64,000 bases of DNA from Limnoperna fortunei (GCA_944474755.1 OX104125.1:51075346-51139345); one strand, 5' to 3'; positions 23,201 through 33,440 are shown, numbered from the stretch's first letter. Made by a program: numbers and translations. Notes: generated by a model from the letters alone, not told the origin.

Positions 23201-24212
23201 AAACGTTCTTTATATTTACAATGAATATAACCAGTATTATGGGCTGGTTTATTGGTTTAAACAGCATTGTCTAGAAAGGAATATGCCGGAGGAAAACATA
23301 TGCTAAATACTACAGATAGGGTGGGAAGATGGCCTGCTGCATCAAACTAGGAAATTTTGGTTTAAGAAATTGAATATTGACCGGAGCCTTGATAAATAGA
23401 AAATTGAGTCTTCTTGCCCCCCTAGGCCAATCCATTATCCACATTAAGCCGAACCTGCCTACCGACCCTTAATCATTATAATAAAAAAAAAAATCAGTTA
23501 AATCATAAAAAGTAATGTTTGGAGTTCAGTTTCTAATTAATGATTCCACCAAGATTCAAGGAAATTTTTCACTTTTAGTGTTATGTCAGCACAGCTGGCT
23601 ACAAATATAACTTTTGCAAACTTTTTCCAAACTCTGTATGAAAACAGTTTTAGGGTTAGGCTTATACATTGTCATTCTTGTCTAATTAACAGACAAGTTT
23701 TGTTTGTATATTCTGACTTAATTAAGTTTCTATGAAACATTTTGTTAAGAACGTTGATGTTAAAAAGCTATTTTTTTACTTTATTCAGATTGAATACTTT
23801 TTCTCAATTGTGTAGTTTATGTTGTTATTTTCCCAATTATCAGGGGCACATGCCACATTTGAAAAAAGGTAGGAAAATCCTTCACATTAATGATTTGAAA
23901 ATCTAATATGTCAAAGTAATAAATGTACTTTTTTGTCAACATATGCTATATATTTGTTTTATTTACCATGATCAAAGATCCATTGACCGTTACTCAGGTT
24001 AATTTTACATCGATGCATATCTACTCCATCTGTACTTTGAACTCCTGCCATACTCTGTCTTAGAAGCCGTCTCAGCAGACAGGTTTTACCAACCCCATTT
24101 TCACCTATAATAACTACCCTGATGTAGTACCTCGTCTCGGTCCCAGATTTGATGATTGCCATATACAATTCTTTATCTTTTTCACTTAACTGTTGGATAG
24201 CTTTGGGGATTT
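19049..24212 (-). CDS. Roc-COR (ROCO family) GTPase, four exons identified, 5' end not found
   Basis: Four minus-strand exons join with consistent phase: 24212-23967, 22427-21858, 21102-20969 and 20269-19049 (stop TGA at 19049-19051). The Roc domain shows a P-loop GENGVGKT (24082-24105), a switch-region STDGVDM, the G3 box DFAGEKEYY (exon 2) and the G4-like CTRIDE (20981-20998). The last exon holds a COR domain (LPLKWIRLEHLI, GVIYFESLKEYIILNQKWLA split across its first half). Between switch I and G3 lies a Ser/Asn/Lys-rich insert of more than 100 residues. Family knowledge: Roc-COR pairs act as GTP-regulated dimeric switches, as in LRRK and MFHAS1. No kinase or leucine-rich repeats are seen here. 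The first exon begins in phase 1, so at least one exon lies upstream. The expressed start, partner and pathway are unknown. Confidence 0.85.
20374..20662. mobile_element. Putative TIR element in a Roc-COR intron
   Basis: Imperfect terminal inverted repeats of about 23 bp: GTGGATTCTCCGCTTCCCAC at 20374 and the complement of TTTCCCACGTG-type sequence ending at 20662. The interior is more GC-rich than its surroundings and contains CCACCACCACAGTGGGCC. No clear target-site duplication was found. Confidence 0.55.
20663..20968 (-). other. Roc-COR intron remainder
   Basis: AT-rich intron sequence between the TIR element and the G4 exon. I see nothing else. Confidence 0.4.
20969..21102 (-). CDS. Roc-COR gene, G4 exon
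   Basis: The acceptor is TTGTTTTTTGCAG and the donor is CCAT followed by GTAAGT. The 134-bp exon completes a glutamate from the previous exon and encodes EYVDFWLDSIHCC through PPTIIVCTRIDECRDH. The TRID motif is the G4-like nucleotide-specificity element of Roc. It ends in phase 0. Confidence 0.85.
21103..21857 (-). other. Roc-COR intron between the G4 and G3 exons
   Basis: Intron with AT-rich sequence. No repeat family from elsewhere in the window is recognised here. Confidence 0.5.
21858..22427 (-). CDS. Roc-COR gene, insert plus G3 exon
   Basis: The acceptor is GCTTTATTTTACAG and the donor is GGAG followed by GTTTGT. The 570-bp exon starts with two bases completing the valine begun in the P-loop exon. 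It carries the low-complexity insert (SSSGDKNSLLENYPQ region) and the DFAGEKEYYTTHPIF Walker B-like G3 segment. It leaves one base. Confidence 0.85.
22826..23883. mobile_element. Non-autonomous CAGGG-type (hAT-like) TIR element in a Roc-COR intron
   Basis: The left end CAGGGATTTTCCTTCCTTT faces a diverged right end (complement starting GAAGGATTTTCCTACCTTT). Both are flanked by a 5-bp duplication ACATT (22821-22825 and 23884-23888). The interior has no ORF. CAGGG termini are typical of the hAT superfamily; a 5-bp duplication is shorter than the usual 8. Confidence 0.7.
23967..24212 (-). CDS. Roc-COR gene, P-loop exon
   Basis: The acceptor is TTCTCTATTTAATAG and the donor is CATG followed by GTAAAT. 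The 246-bp exon encodes a helical lead-in (IPKAIQQLSEKDKELYM) and then the Walker A motif GENGVGKTCLLRRLL. It takes one base from an unseen upstream exon and leaves one base (G). Confidence 0.85.
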
Positions 24213-24276
24213 CTATTAAATAGAGAAATAAATCACTATCAACAGATCTCATGTTCATTGTGTTTTAATGTTAATT

Positions 24277-24292
24277 ATTCCCCCCCCCCCCC
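24277..24292. repeat. Poly-C tract
   Basis: About 14 consecutive C, just upstream of the Roc-COR P-loop exon on its coding strand (where it reads poly-G). Confidence 0.8.
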
Positions 24293-24574
24293 AACCAACA
24301 CACACATTAATGAAAGAAAATGTTAATGTTTCTTGTCTCTTTCTTTTGTTTGATAAATTTTTTTAAGTTAAAAGTTTTTTTCTTATTCTTCTTTGTTCTG
24401 TTTCAGTAATACTTTACATACATCTCTAGGAGTTAAATTGTGTCGACTATCTTTTTTAAGATAGTACTTGTTGATATTTAGTTCTTTTCATGTATGGAGT
24501 TGATTTCATTGAATCAGTATACACTTATTGTTTAACAACTTAAAAAAATTGAAGAATGTGTCCATGGGACACGG

Positions 24575-25279
24575 ATGCCCCCGCGAAAGAAAGTCCCAAA
24601 CAGGAAGTAGTTGTCCAACAGGTCTGAAGTCGCTTAGGACGTACAACTTGTGATACTTAACCACCCTGCCAAATTTCAAATTGTTCTAATGTACGGTTTC
24701 TGAGTAAAGCTTGATGGAAATTTTCATACTCGTGTTAACACATTTTCAAATCGGCCCAGTCGAAAACAGGAAGTAGTTGTCCAACAGGTCTGAAAGTCGC
24801 TTAGGACATACAACTTGTGATACTGAACTACCCTGCCAAATTTCAAATTGTTCTTGTGTATGGTTTCTGAGAAAAGCTTGACGGAAATGTTCATACCCAT
24901 GTTAACACATTTTCATATCAGCACAGTCCCAAACAGGAAGTAGTTGTCCGACAGGTCTGAAAGTCGCTTAGGACGTACAACTTGTGATACTGAACCACCC
25001 TGCCAAATTTCAAATTGTTCTGATGTACGGTTTCTGAGAAAAGCTTGACGGAAATTTTCATACTCATGTTAACACATTCTTATATCGGCCCAGTACAAAC
25101 CAGGAAGTAGCTGTCCGACAGGTCTGAAAGTCGCTTAGGACGTACGACTTGTGATACTCAACCACCATGGCAAATTTCAAATTATTCTGATGTACGGTTT
25201 CTGAGAAAAGCTTGACGGAAATTTGTACAGACGTACATGAGTAAAACTTAATGCCTCAGACATGTCGTCGCGGGGGCAT
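24575..25279. mobile_element. Repeat element with four 167-bp internal tandem units and inverted ends
   Basis: Ends are ATGCCCCCGCGA (24575) and TCGCGGGGGCAT (25268-25279), perfect inverted repeats of 12 bp. Inside, units beginning CAGGAAGTAG start at 24601, 24767, 24934 and 25101, spaced 166-167 bp. This architecture resembles bivalve non-autonomous elements with a tandem core (such as the Pearl group); that comparison is from memory. Confidence 0.75.
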
Positions 25280-25459
25280 AAAAAGCAAACTGCAGATAAC
25301 TTTTTATATATTTTTGGTATTGACGTCTTATTTTCCACTTTTTATTTTACTTTTATTTCCCCCCTTGACCCTAATTTTTTCCGATTTCCCCGTTTAACAG
25401 AATAGCAAGTGTGGACTGTGAGCTAATGCTCACTAGTGAAACCCCTGCTTTCCCAAACA

Positions 25460-25900
25460 TTTTTGCATATATGTCAACTATGTGTAAAAATCTAAGTATT
25501 CGGTCAACTCCAAGTAGATGACAAAGGATCATCAAATCACTTAAAACCATATGGGACCATAGGATAAAGCAATATGCAAAGTATCAGGCTAATGCATATT
25601 ATAGTTGCTTAGAATACGGCGACGGAAAGTTTGCACGTATGGCAACTATTTAAAAATTTAAGTATTTGGTAAGCAGGAAGTAGATGACTAAGGACCATAA
25701 AATCACTTTACACCATATGTGACTATAGGATAAAGCAATATGCAAAATGCAAAATATCCGGCTTCTGCATCTTATAGTTGCTAAGAAAACAGTGGACAGA
25801 AATTTTGTACGTATGTCAACTATGTGTAAAAAATCTAAGTATTCGGTAAACAGGAAGTAGATGACAAAGGAGCATAAAAATCTCTTGGAACAAATAATCG
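25460..25900. repeat. About 170-bp tandem repeat, 2.5 copies
   Basis: Units with TCAACTATGTGTAAAAATCT, AGGATAAAGCAATATGCAAA and AACAGGAAGTAGATGAC recur at spacings of 169 and 173 bp. The family is distantly similar in layout to the 167-bp units just upstream and is found again at 27820-28055. Confidence 0.8.
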
Positions 25901-26289
25901 TACCCTCATCTTTTTTTTTGGCCAAGGTACAAATTTAGTAACATAATGTATAACTCATAATGTAGCAGAGCGGAAGTGAATCACTCCCGACACTTTGATG
26001 TCCAAAAGAAGTTCATATACAATCAGACGTGGTCGATTTTGATATCTTTCGACAGTGTCACCATTTATTTTATCAGTTTTGTGTTTAAAATCGATCATTA
26101 TTTATACATGATTATAGTTATTGACGTAATAACCCGCTGTGTGTTGTGTATTAATTGACATTCGTGTCTCGTTTACTACATGAACAAGAGAAGATATGGT
26201 TGAACCATATCGGGGAAACTCAATTAAAGTAAATGGAGGATTAAAACAGGAACCCATTTTGTATTGTAATATGAGAGATTATTAAAATA
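25901..26289. other. Intergenic AT-rich sequence
   Basis: No recognisable gene. The 60-codon open frame at 25976-26158 lacks any recognisable motif. Confidence 0.3.
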
Positions 26290-26351
26290 CAAATACAAAT
26301 ACAAATATAAATAATTTTATTGGCTCAAACTCATCTACAATAAATAGTGTA
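26290..26351. repeat. Dispersed 60-bp repeat, copy 1
   Basis: Contains ATAATTTTATTGGCTCAAAC TCATCTACAATAAATAGTGTA preceded by ACAAATACAAAT units. A near-identical copy in the same orientation is at 58904-58962. It may be the tail of a retroelement. Confidence 0.75.
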
Positions 26352-26648
26352 ATGGAAAATAATATATAACATCACATGATTTTACAGTAAAATTAAATCA
26401 ATAAAAATTGTAACTTGTCGGTATGTTTTCTTTGATTTTCCGAGGACGCGATAACTGCCGATCTTACATTCACATTTTCCCCCACAGAACCACTTGACTA
26501 TGGTCAATGTATTTTTATTGGTAAACAATATATATATGTTCTTCGAAAACTTTGCTTTTTTTATTACAGTACTCTTCTCAAAGTTGAGATATTATAATCA
26601 AGATGATTATTTCTTGCCTTTCACAATCGTCTATATTTGCATCCCTTT

Positions 26649-26872
26649 CAGGGGCGTAGCTGCCTATACGCGAGTACGCGGCTGAATCCACATTATTTTA
26701 AGAACAAAATTGCAATCTATCCCTGTAATCAATAAACTGTCCATTTCAGTTCTAAATAAACCACTAGAATTCTCCAAATTGCACCATTGTTTTCAAAATA
26801 TTCCGGGGTGCATACCCGGACCCCACTAGTTCTTTGTGAATCCACATTGTAACTAGTCTAGCTACGCCCCTG
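26649..26872. mobile_element. 224-bp CAGGGG-type MITE with 5-bp duplication
   Basis: Terminal inverted repeats CAGGGGCGTAGC and GCTACGCCCCTG are perfect over 12 bp. The flanks are CCTTT at 26644-26648 and 26873-26877. GAATCCACATT occurs near both ends as a subterminal direct repeat. Termini are hAT-like. Confidence 0.85.
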
Positions 26873-27002
26873 CCTTTACAGCATATGATAAAATTTTAAA
26901 TAAAACAAATTGAAAAAAAAACTATTAAACCAAATGGGATACACCTATAACATATAAATCGAACATCTCTGGATATGGGTTTAACGCATACCTTTTCTTG
27001 TT

Positions 27003-27414
27003 ATATAATTAAATTCAAATGAGAGTAGATTTAATGTGCATTTATGATAATAGTACGAAATGTTTATTTGTTCAACACATTTACAACACGTGATTTACAA
27101 TAAATGGTTATGACACATAATCACGTGCACATAATGTAATGAATACAACACTAGCCAGCTTGATCGCGTACGAATATATGAACAGAATTATATTTTTATT
27201 CAAATGCAAAGAACAAACTTATAACATTTCGCAATACAAAACATACTGTTTTTCACCTGAAAAATAATCAAAACAATATTACAGATAGAAAGTACTTACT
27301 TCGTTAAATGCAAACATCGAACTATATTATCGCGCAATGCTCAGTAAACCGTACCTGAAATTAGTTATAACGCCACGTGTGATACAATGCAATGATTTGA
27401 GTTATGAAAATATT
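27003..27414. repeat. Dispersed repeat of about 410 bp, copy 1
   Basis: From ATATAATTAAATTCAAATGA to GTTATGAAAATATT it aligns with 60256-60673 in the same orientation, with scattered substitutions and small indels. It is non-coding. It could be an LTR or part of a larger element, since the 60-bp repeat at 26290 also has a same-order partner at 58904. Confidence 0.8.
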
Positions 27415-27819
27415 GAGAAACCCGAAACTGAATGGCGAATTGCATATTGGGTTATACATATGTAAATTACTGGATTCTTACTACGCAATGGTTGTTAAAG
27501 TATGCAAATTAACACTGTCTTTTATAATAAATTAGGTCACATTATCCATATACAGAAAAATGATCAACATAGCATTTTCCTTGAGCATCTTCAAAGACAA
27601 AAAAAGAAATTTCTTCAATAAAGATCTTTTCCCAAAAGTTTCGCAATGTCTAAAGCTTTAATAACATAAAGAAGATGAATATTGTGTTTGCTTTTAGAAT
27701 AAGTTAAAAAATTTTATTTGCTACATTACGAGTAATAGGACTAAATTCTGCCGTTAATCCGACAAATCACAAAACTAACTTAGAATTATAATGGAAGTAA
27801 AATTCTGCCTAAAAATCGC

Positions 27820-28055
27820 TATAGGATAAAGCAATATGCAAAAAATCAGGCTAATGCAACCTGTAGTTGCTTAGAAAACTGTGATGGAAATTTTGTATGT
27901 CACCTATATGTAAAAATCGAAGTATTCGGTAAACAGGAAGTTGATGACCAAGGAGCATAAAATCACTTTACACCATATAGGATAAAGCAATATGCAAAAT
28001 ATAAGGCTTATGCAACCTATAATTTGCTTTAATAGAAAACTGTGACAGAAATTTT
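27820..28055. repeat. Partial 170-bp repeat units
   Basis: One and a half units related to 25460-25900: TATAGGATAAAGCAATATGC occurs twice, with AAACAGGAAGTTGATGACCA between. It ends at a TA microsatellite. Confidence 0.75.
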
Positions 28056-28060
28056 GCAAA

Positions 28061-28065
28061 TATAC

Positions 28066-28110
<45 letters not shown>
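28061..28110. repeat. (TA)n microsatellite
   Basis: TATATATA run of about 50 bp with one ACA interruption. Confidence 0.95.
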
Positions 28111-28112
<2 letters not shown>

Positions 28113-28436
28113 AACGTCTAAGTATTGTGACAACCATATAATATATCTATCCAGCGGATTTCTGAAACATCAGAAATACAGGGTTAATATCAAATATTTA
28201 TATATAGGTCTACAAATTAAGCCCAACACTGTTTGAATTAGATTTTTAACACTGTCAAATTTTTGCTTTCCCTCAGCGGGATTCGAACTCACACCGTTGT
28301 GACACTGTGGCACCAATTCGCCTGCACTATGTCCAGCGGTCTAGACCCCTCGGCCAAATCCGCTATATAAAAATATAGCTTCATTAACCGGGGTGAATCT
28401 TAGACATAGACATTGTACATGTGTACTAGCATGTGA
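28109..28436 (-). mobile_element. tRNA-like SINE-type repeat, copy 1
   Basis: On the minus strand the repeat includes AGCGGATTTGGCCGAGGGGT, a box-A-like Leu/Ser tRNA segment. About 70 bp later comes GTGTGAGTTCGAATCCCGC, a box-B match. A non-tRNA AT-rich tail follows. The whole unit repeats directly at 28553-28882. This is a different family from the SINE at 52934. Confidence 0.7.
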
Positions 28437-28552
28437 CGATGGAATTTTCATAACCAATACGTATTAATCTGACAGTAATCTAATTCAGCATTTTTGTATA
28501 TATTATATAGGATGACAAAGTTACTTGTCATGCAGTCACAGTAAGTAAATTA

Positions 28553-28882
28553 TATACAAACGTCTAAGTATTGTGACAACCATATAATATATCTATCCAG
28601 CGGATTTCTGAAACATCAGAAATACAGGGTTAATATCAAATATTTATATATACGTCTACAAATTAAGCCCAACACTGTTTGAATTAGATTTTTAACACTG
28701 TCAAATTTTTGCTTTCCCTCAGCGGGATTCGAACTCACACCGTTGTGACACTGTGGCACCAATTCGCCTGCACTATGTCCAGCGGTCTAGACCCCTCGGC
28801 CAAATCCACTATATAAAAATATAGCTTCATTAACCGGGGTGAATCTTAGACATAGACATTGTACATGTGTACTAGCGTGTGA
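28553..28882 (-). mobile_element. tRNA-like SINE-type repeat, copy 2
   Basis: Nearly identical to 28109-28436, offset 446 bp in the same orientation. Differences are few (for example ATAGGTCTAC against ATACGTCTAC). The intervening 28437-28552 is unrelated, so this looks like two units of a longer tandem duplication rather than two independent insertions. Confidence 0.7.
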
Positions 28883-28919
28883 CGGCGGATTTGTTTTCAT
28901 TGTTTTTTTTTCCCATAGG

Positions 28920-29395
28920 GATCTACATGTATGTTAGACTAAGTCATGTGGTGATGACGCTTTTGATTTTCTAAGTCTCAATTGGCATAAAAAACATAAA
29001 CTTTATAAAGGACCATCCAAACAATATTGCTAGTAAGTTTTGTTTCCATTGGTTAACCAGTTTTAGAGAAGATAGGGTCCTATGTTAAACTAACTCCTGC
29101 GGGGGCAGCCATTATGAATTCCCAATTGGCATACAAAACATAAACTTTATAAAGGACCATCCAAACAATATTGCTAGTAAGTTTTGTTTCAATTTGTTAA
29201 CCCGTTTCAGAAAAGAAGCCTTTTAAAACTTTTTAGTATATGGTTCTATGTTAAACTAAGTTCTGCAGTGGCGGCCATTTTGATTTTCGGATTGGCATTA
29301 AAAAAAATTTTTTTAAAGATCATCCACACTAGTAAGTTTTGTTTCCATAGGATATCCAGTTTCAGAAAAGAAGCCTTGAAAGGGAAACTTCGCAA
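28920..29395. repeat. Three diverged units of about 143-167 bp
   Basis: Each unit carries ATTGGCAT, AAGGACCATCC or a variant, GCTAGTAAGTTTTGTTTC and a (GC)GGCCATTNTGA segment, at about 28980, 29123 and 29291. The layout matches the common short-period arrays of bivalve genomes. Confidence 0.75.
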
Positions 29396-29677
29396 AAAAA
29401 TGAAAATTTGATATGTTATTCTTCAAATAAAAAGAAATATAATTGCCTTTTGATGTTTTATTGTATTCTTTACCGTTATGCGTCTAGAGTGGTTTAAAGG
29501 TGGTAAAATTTTGTGTATGGGGACCGCCATATTGACAGTATTTTATCATGTGACTGCGTTTGTGACGTGATAAATGTAATTGTCCAGTAAATATGATAAA
29601 TAATCCAGTTTAAAAATATGTTTTTCTGCCTTAGCTCTTTGAACAATATATAAACTGGCGGTGACTAATGACCGGCT

Positions 29678-30619
29678 CAGGGCTTTCAATAGAAGCCGGT
29701 AGCCGGCGGATTTCTACGCCTATATCAAAGAAACCTGCCGGCTACTTTTTTCCAAAGTGTACCTTTAAAAATCGGCAAATTTTTGTACTTGTTAAAAATT
29801 GCGATGTCAACACTTAGGGGTTTTCCTATTTCTATTTTAAAACTTCCTCTTATTCACGACTTCCGGCGGAAACGGTCTGGGTCTCCACTGAATTGTACTA
29901 AGAAATTGAGGAAACCAGTTAATATTCATAATGAAGGATGAAGTACAAGTTCAAAGTTCAAGATGAAACGAAGGCAAACAAACCTAAGTCGGTGGCTAAA
30001 ACGGCGGAAAAAAGGTGTACATTCATGTTTGATGAATGGCAACAGTAGCAGCGAATAAAAAATATTGTTTAATGCAATAAACCTTGTCAAACGCTCCCGA
30101 ATTCCTCTTCAAACACTCGGCATGATATGACCCACGTGTTAAGGTGTCGGGTCGTTTCGCCCCGACTACCTGTTCGACCTGAGTCGGTTCGCTCGGGTCG
30201 TTTCGCCCTGGGTCTTTTCGCTCCTCTAAATTAAAACAATGTGTATCTTTAAACAAAAAAGCGTATTTTGTGTGTTTGAGCTGATTAACTTAATTAATAA
30301 AGCGTATTTTCGCAAAATTATGTTATGATTAAATAAAATAATTAATATCTTATATTTCATCAAAGCATGTAATTGATACAATTAAATTAACACCAAATTG
30401 ATATTTAAATTGTAAATGGTTCTAACCAGGAATCGGGGCGAAACGACCCAGGTCAAACTGAAACAGGAATATGGTTCAAGTGTTTTATAATAAATACTTT
30501 CTGAAATACAATCTATCTTACATTATATTGCCTCTGTGTGTTTTGTTTATTTTTTTTTACTGGGTTGACACTGGGATTGCTGGTTCGATCCTCATTGCAG
30601 GCAGCGTGTACTCCACTCC
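29678..30619. repeat. Left arm of a 942-bp inverted repeat
   Basis: 29678-30619 is the reverse complement of 31696-32637 with no indel (coordinate sums are constant at 62315) and no difference in the stretches I compared. The outer end begins CAGGGCTTTCAATA, a hAT-like terminus. The arm contains a repeated GGGTCGTTTCGCCC motif. Its inner end is a SINE fragment (30561-30619) cut off exactly where the symmetry stops. The open frame 30023-30256 has an identical twin in the other arm and no recognisable domain. Confidence 0.9.
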
Positions 30620-31695
30620 CAGGGCTTTCAATAAATATTTAAGTAGAAGGCAAAAAAATAAAAGTAGCCAACCATGAGTCTAATGCAGGCGGCAAAGCCG
30701 CCTGCCGGCGGCCGCAGGCCGCCCCATTACGGCCGGGGGTCTGGGGGCCGCTTTAGGACCCCAGAAGCTCTGGGGTTCTAGATGCAAAATCCTGCATTTT
30801 GGCAGTGTCCTGACACTTATTTTCAGTCTTTTGGTTGATAATTTTTTTGTTTTTTTTTTCATTTTTTGCATGTTTCTTGCATTTTTTTTAATGTGAATAG
30901 GTTTCCTTTGTAATTGTCATTATATCATTTTCTACATCTTTTGTGAATTTGTTAAATCATTTATATTCAATAAAGTGATATGCCCAGTTTTCTTTCTCTT
31001 TTGATAGATAGTCTGTATCCAATTCAATCATTCATTCAATTTGTTTCAGTTTGTGGAATGAACCAAGTGTGGATCACTGATTAAATGTGCACGAGAAAAA
31101 ATTATACACAGAGTCAGATATCTGGATATTAAACCATATCTAATCTTTTCTGTTTTTATACAGTTCATGCCAAAATGTATAAGTATTTATGGCAGTATTG
31201 GTAGAAAATTGTATCACAGCAAGCATATTATGATAGTCATGACGTCACATGAATGTTGTTTCATGAAAACAAAGATTCAGTTGAGTGAATCTATTCTATT
31301 TAAAAAAAATGCATTTATCATGCCTCATACAGCTGGGCAAGTTTGTTAAAACAAACCAATGGCAATTATAAAATAAACTTATTTTAATAATAGTGTACAA
31401 AGTTTCATGAATTTCCATTGGACAACCTGTTGATTACTGTTTACGGTAACAATAACAGTTTATAGTTAAGTGTATGTTTCAGGATTGAAATTGAATAATT
31501 AATATGCTGATTAAATTAACTCTAAATAAATTAATTTCTCATGGATTTTGATTTTTAATGTTGTTTTAACGCCACTTCCAGCAACTTTTCAGCTATATCA
31601 TGGCGTGCAGTTTTTATAGGAGGAGGAAGCAGGAGTACCTGGAGAAAAACCCCGACCTGCAATAGGAAAAATAGCAATCCTTGTCAATTAAGATT
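30620..31695. other. Spacer of the inverted repeat, with GC-rich hairpins
   Basis: It opens with a third copy of CAGGGCTTTCAATA (30620), then a GC-rich segment with the perfect hairpin GCAGGCGGC-AAA-GCCGCCTGC near 30687. The rest is AT-rich and contains no recognised gene. The 3' part of a minus-strand SINE (31562-31695) lies at its right edge. Confidence 0.6.
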
Positions 31696-31755
31696 GGAGT
31701 GGAGTACACGCTGCCTGCAATGAGGATCGAACCAGCAATCCCAGTGTCAACCCAG
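31562..31755 (-). mobile_element. 5'-truncated SINE at the inner edge of the right arm
   Basis: It has the full central and 3' regions (complement of TTTTCAGCTATATCATGGCG) and the box-B area, but lacks box A. It starts at GGGTTGACACTGGGATTG. Its first 60 bases are part of the mirrored arm; the remainder lies in the spacer. Confidence 0.8.
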
Positions 31756-32637
31756 TAAAAAAAAATAAACAAAACACACAGAGGCAATATAATGTAAGAT
31801 AGATTGTATTTCAGAAAGTATTTATTATAAAACACTTGAACCATATTCCTGTTTCAGTTTGACCTGGGTCGTTTCGCCCCGATTCCTGGTTAGAACCATT
31901 TACAATTTAAATATCAATTTGGTGTTAATTTAATTGTATCAATTACATGCTTTGATGAAATATAAGATATTAATTATTTTATTTAATCATAACATAATTT
32001 TGCGAAAATACGCTTTATTAATTAAGTTAATCAGCTCAAACACACAAAATACGCTTTTTTGTTTAAAGATACACATTGTTTTAATTTAGAGGAGCGAAAA
32101 GACCCAGGGCGAAACGACCCGAGCGAACCGACTCAGGTCGAACAGGTAGTCGGGGCGAAACGACCCGACACCTTAACACGTGGGTCATATCATGCCGAGT
32201 GTTTGAAGAGGAATTCGGGAGCGTTTGACAAGGTTTATTGCATTAAACAATATTTTTTATTCGCTGCTACTGTTGCCATTCATCAAACATGAATGTACAC
32301 CTTTTTTCCGCCGTTTTAGCCACCGACTTAGGTTTGTTTGCCTTCGTTTCATCTTGAACTTTGAACTTGTACTTCATCCTTCATTATGAATATTAACTGG
32401 TTTCCTCAATTTCTTAGTACAATTCAGTGGAGACCCAGACCGTTTCCGCCGGAAGTCGTGAATAAGAGGAAGTTTTAAAATAGAAATAGGAAAACCCCTA
32501 AGTGTTGACATCGCAATTTTTAACAAGTACAAAAATTTGCCGATTTTTAAAGGTACACTTTGGAAAAAAGTAGCCGGCAGGTTTCTTTGATATAGGCGTA
32601 GAAATCCGCCGGCTACCGGCTTCTATTGAAAGCCCTG
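31696..32637. repeat. Right arm of the 942-bp inverted repeat
   Basis: Mirror of 29678-30619. It ends at 32637 with ...TATTGAAAGCCCTG. Immediately outside, CAGATGAAGG starts a repeat also seen near 33128, and no target-site duplication matches the left flank (ACCGGCT). Confidence 0.9.
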
Positions 32638-33440
32638 CAGATGAAGGCATGTCTCTTCGGTTTTCCTGTATCTGTTACACTTTTTTAAATATAAGCCAAA
32701 AACTGTATTTTACCGCCTCCCTCATCCTATTTTTAGCCATGTTGGCCATGTTGGTTAATCTGCAGCCATGGTTGGTGCAAACTTGGTTGAGGACATTTGA
32801 CGGATGATGTGTACAAAGTTTCAAAGCAGTACTTTCAGTTGTTTCAGAGGAGAAGATTTTAAAAAATCAATTAAAACCGATTAAAAAAAACAGTTCAAGG
32901 GGAATAACTCTTAAACGGTTAATCAAACAATCTTGACCCTTAAGTCATTTTTGTAGCCCTCATAGAGCAGAACAATTAAGCTATGCTAACTTTTTCTCTA
33001 GTTCTAATAATTTTCAAGATTTTGAGGCAAAAATGGCAAAAATCCTCAATTTTGACAATTAAAGGGCAATAACTCCTACAAGGAGTCATCATACAACTTT
33101 GACCCAATGTAGTGTTTTGTAGAGCTTGAGATGCTGAAGAAGGAAGGTTTCTTCGGTTTTCCTGTATCTGTTATACTTTTTGAACTATAAGCAAAAAACT
33201 GTATTTTGACCCCCCTGTTCTATTTTTAGCCATGGTGGCCATGTTGGTTGGTCTGAAGCCATGATTTGGGCAAACTTGGTAGAGGGCATTTTACTGATGA
33301 TGTATGCAAAGTTTCAAAGCAATCCCTTCAGTGGTTTTGGAGGTGAAAATTTTTGAAGAAAAGTTAACGACGACGGACGACGACGACGGACGCCAAGTGA
33401 TGGCAATAGCTCACATGACCCTTCGGGTCAGGTGAGCTAA
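32638..33440. repeat. Dispersed element with two internal copies and a Helitron-like 3' hairpin
   Basis: Blocks starting TTCGGTTTTCCTGTATCTGT occur near 32657 and 33148, followed in both by TTTTTAGCCATG and GTGGCCATGTTGGTTG-type sequence. The right end is GACGACGGACG repeats, then a 14-bp stem (33408-33421 with 33425-33438, one mismatch) with a 3-nt loop, then CTAA. A hairpin followed by CTRR before a T is the hallmark of Helitron 3' ends. Confidence 0.6.

Noticed and set aside
28264..28372. Functional tRNA gene
   Set aside because: Box A and box B are plausible, but the spacing is long, the acceptor ends do not pair convincingly, and the unit is a duplicated repeat.
30023..32292. Identical 77-codon ORFs in the two palindrome arms
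   Set aside because: Identity is explained by the inverted duplication. There is no domain and the frame has no flanking support.
29678..32637. Simple single hAT insertion
   Set aside because: The ends look right but the flanks (ACCGGCT and CAGATGA) share no duplication, and the arms extend through an unrelated SINE.
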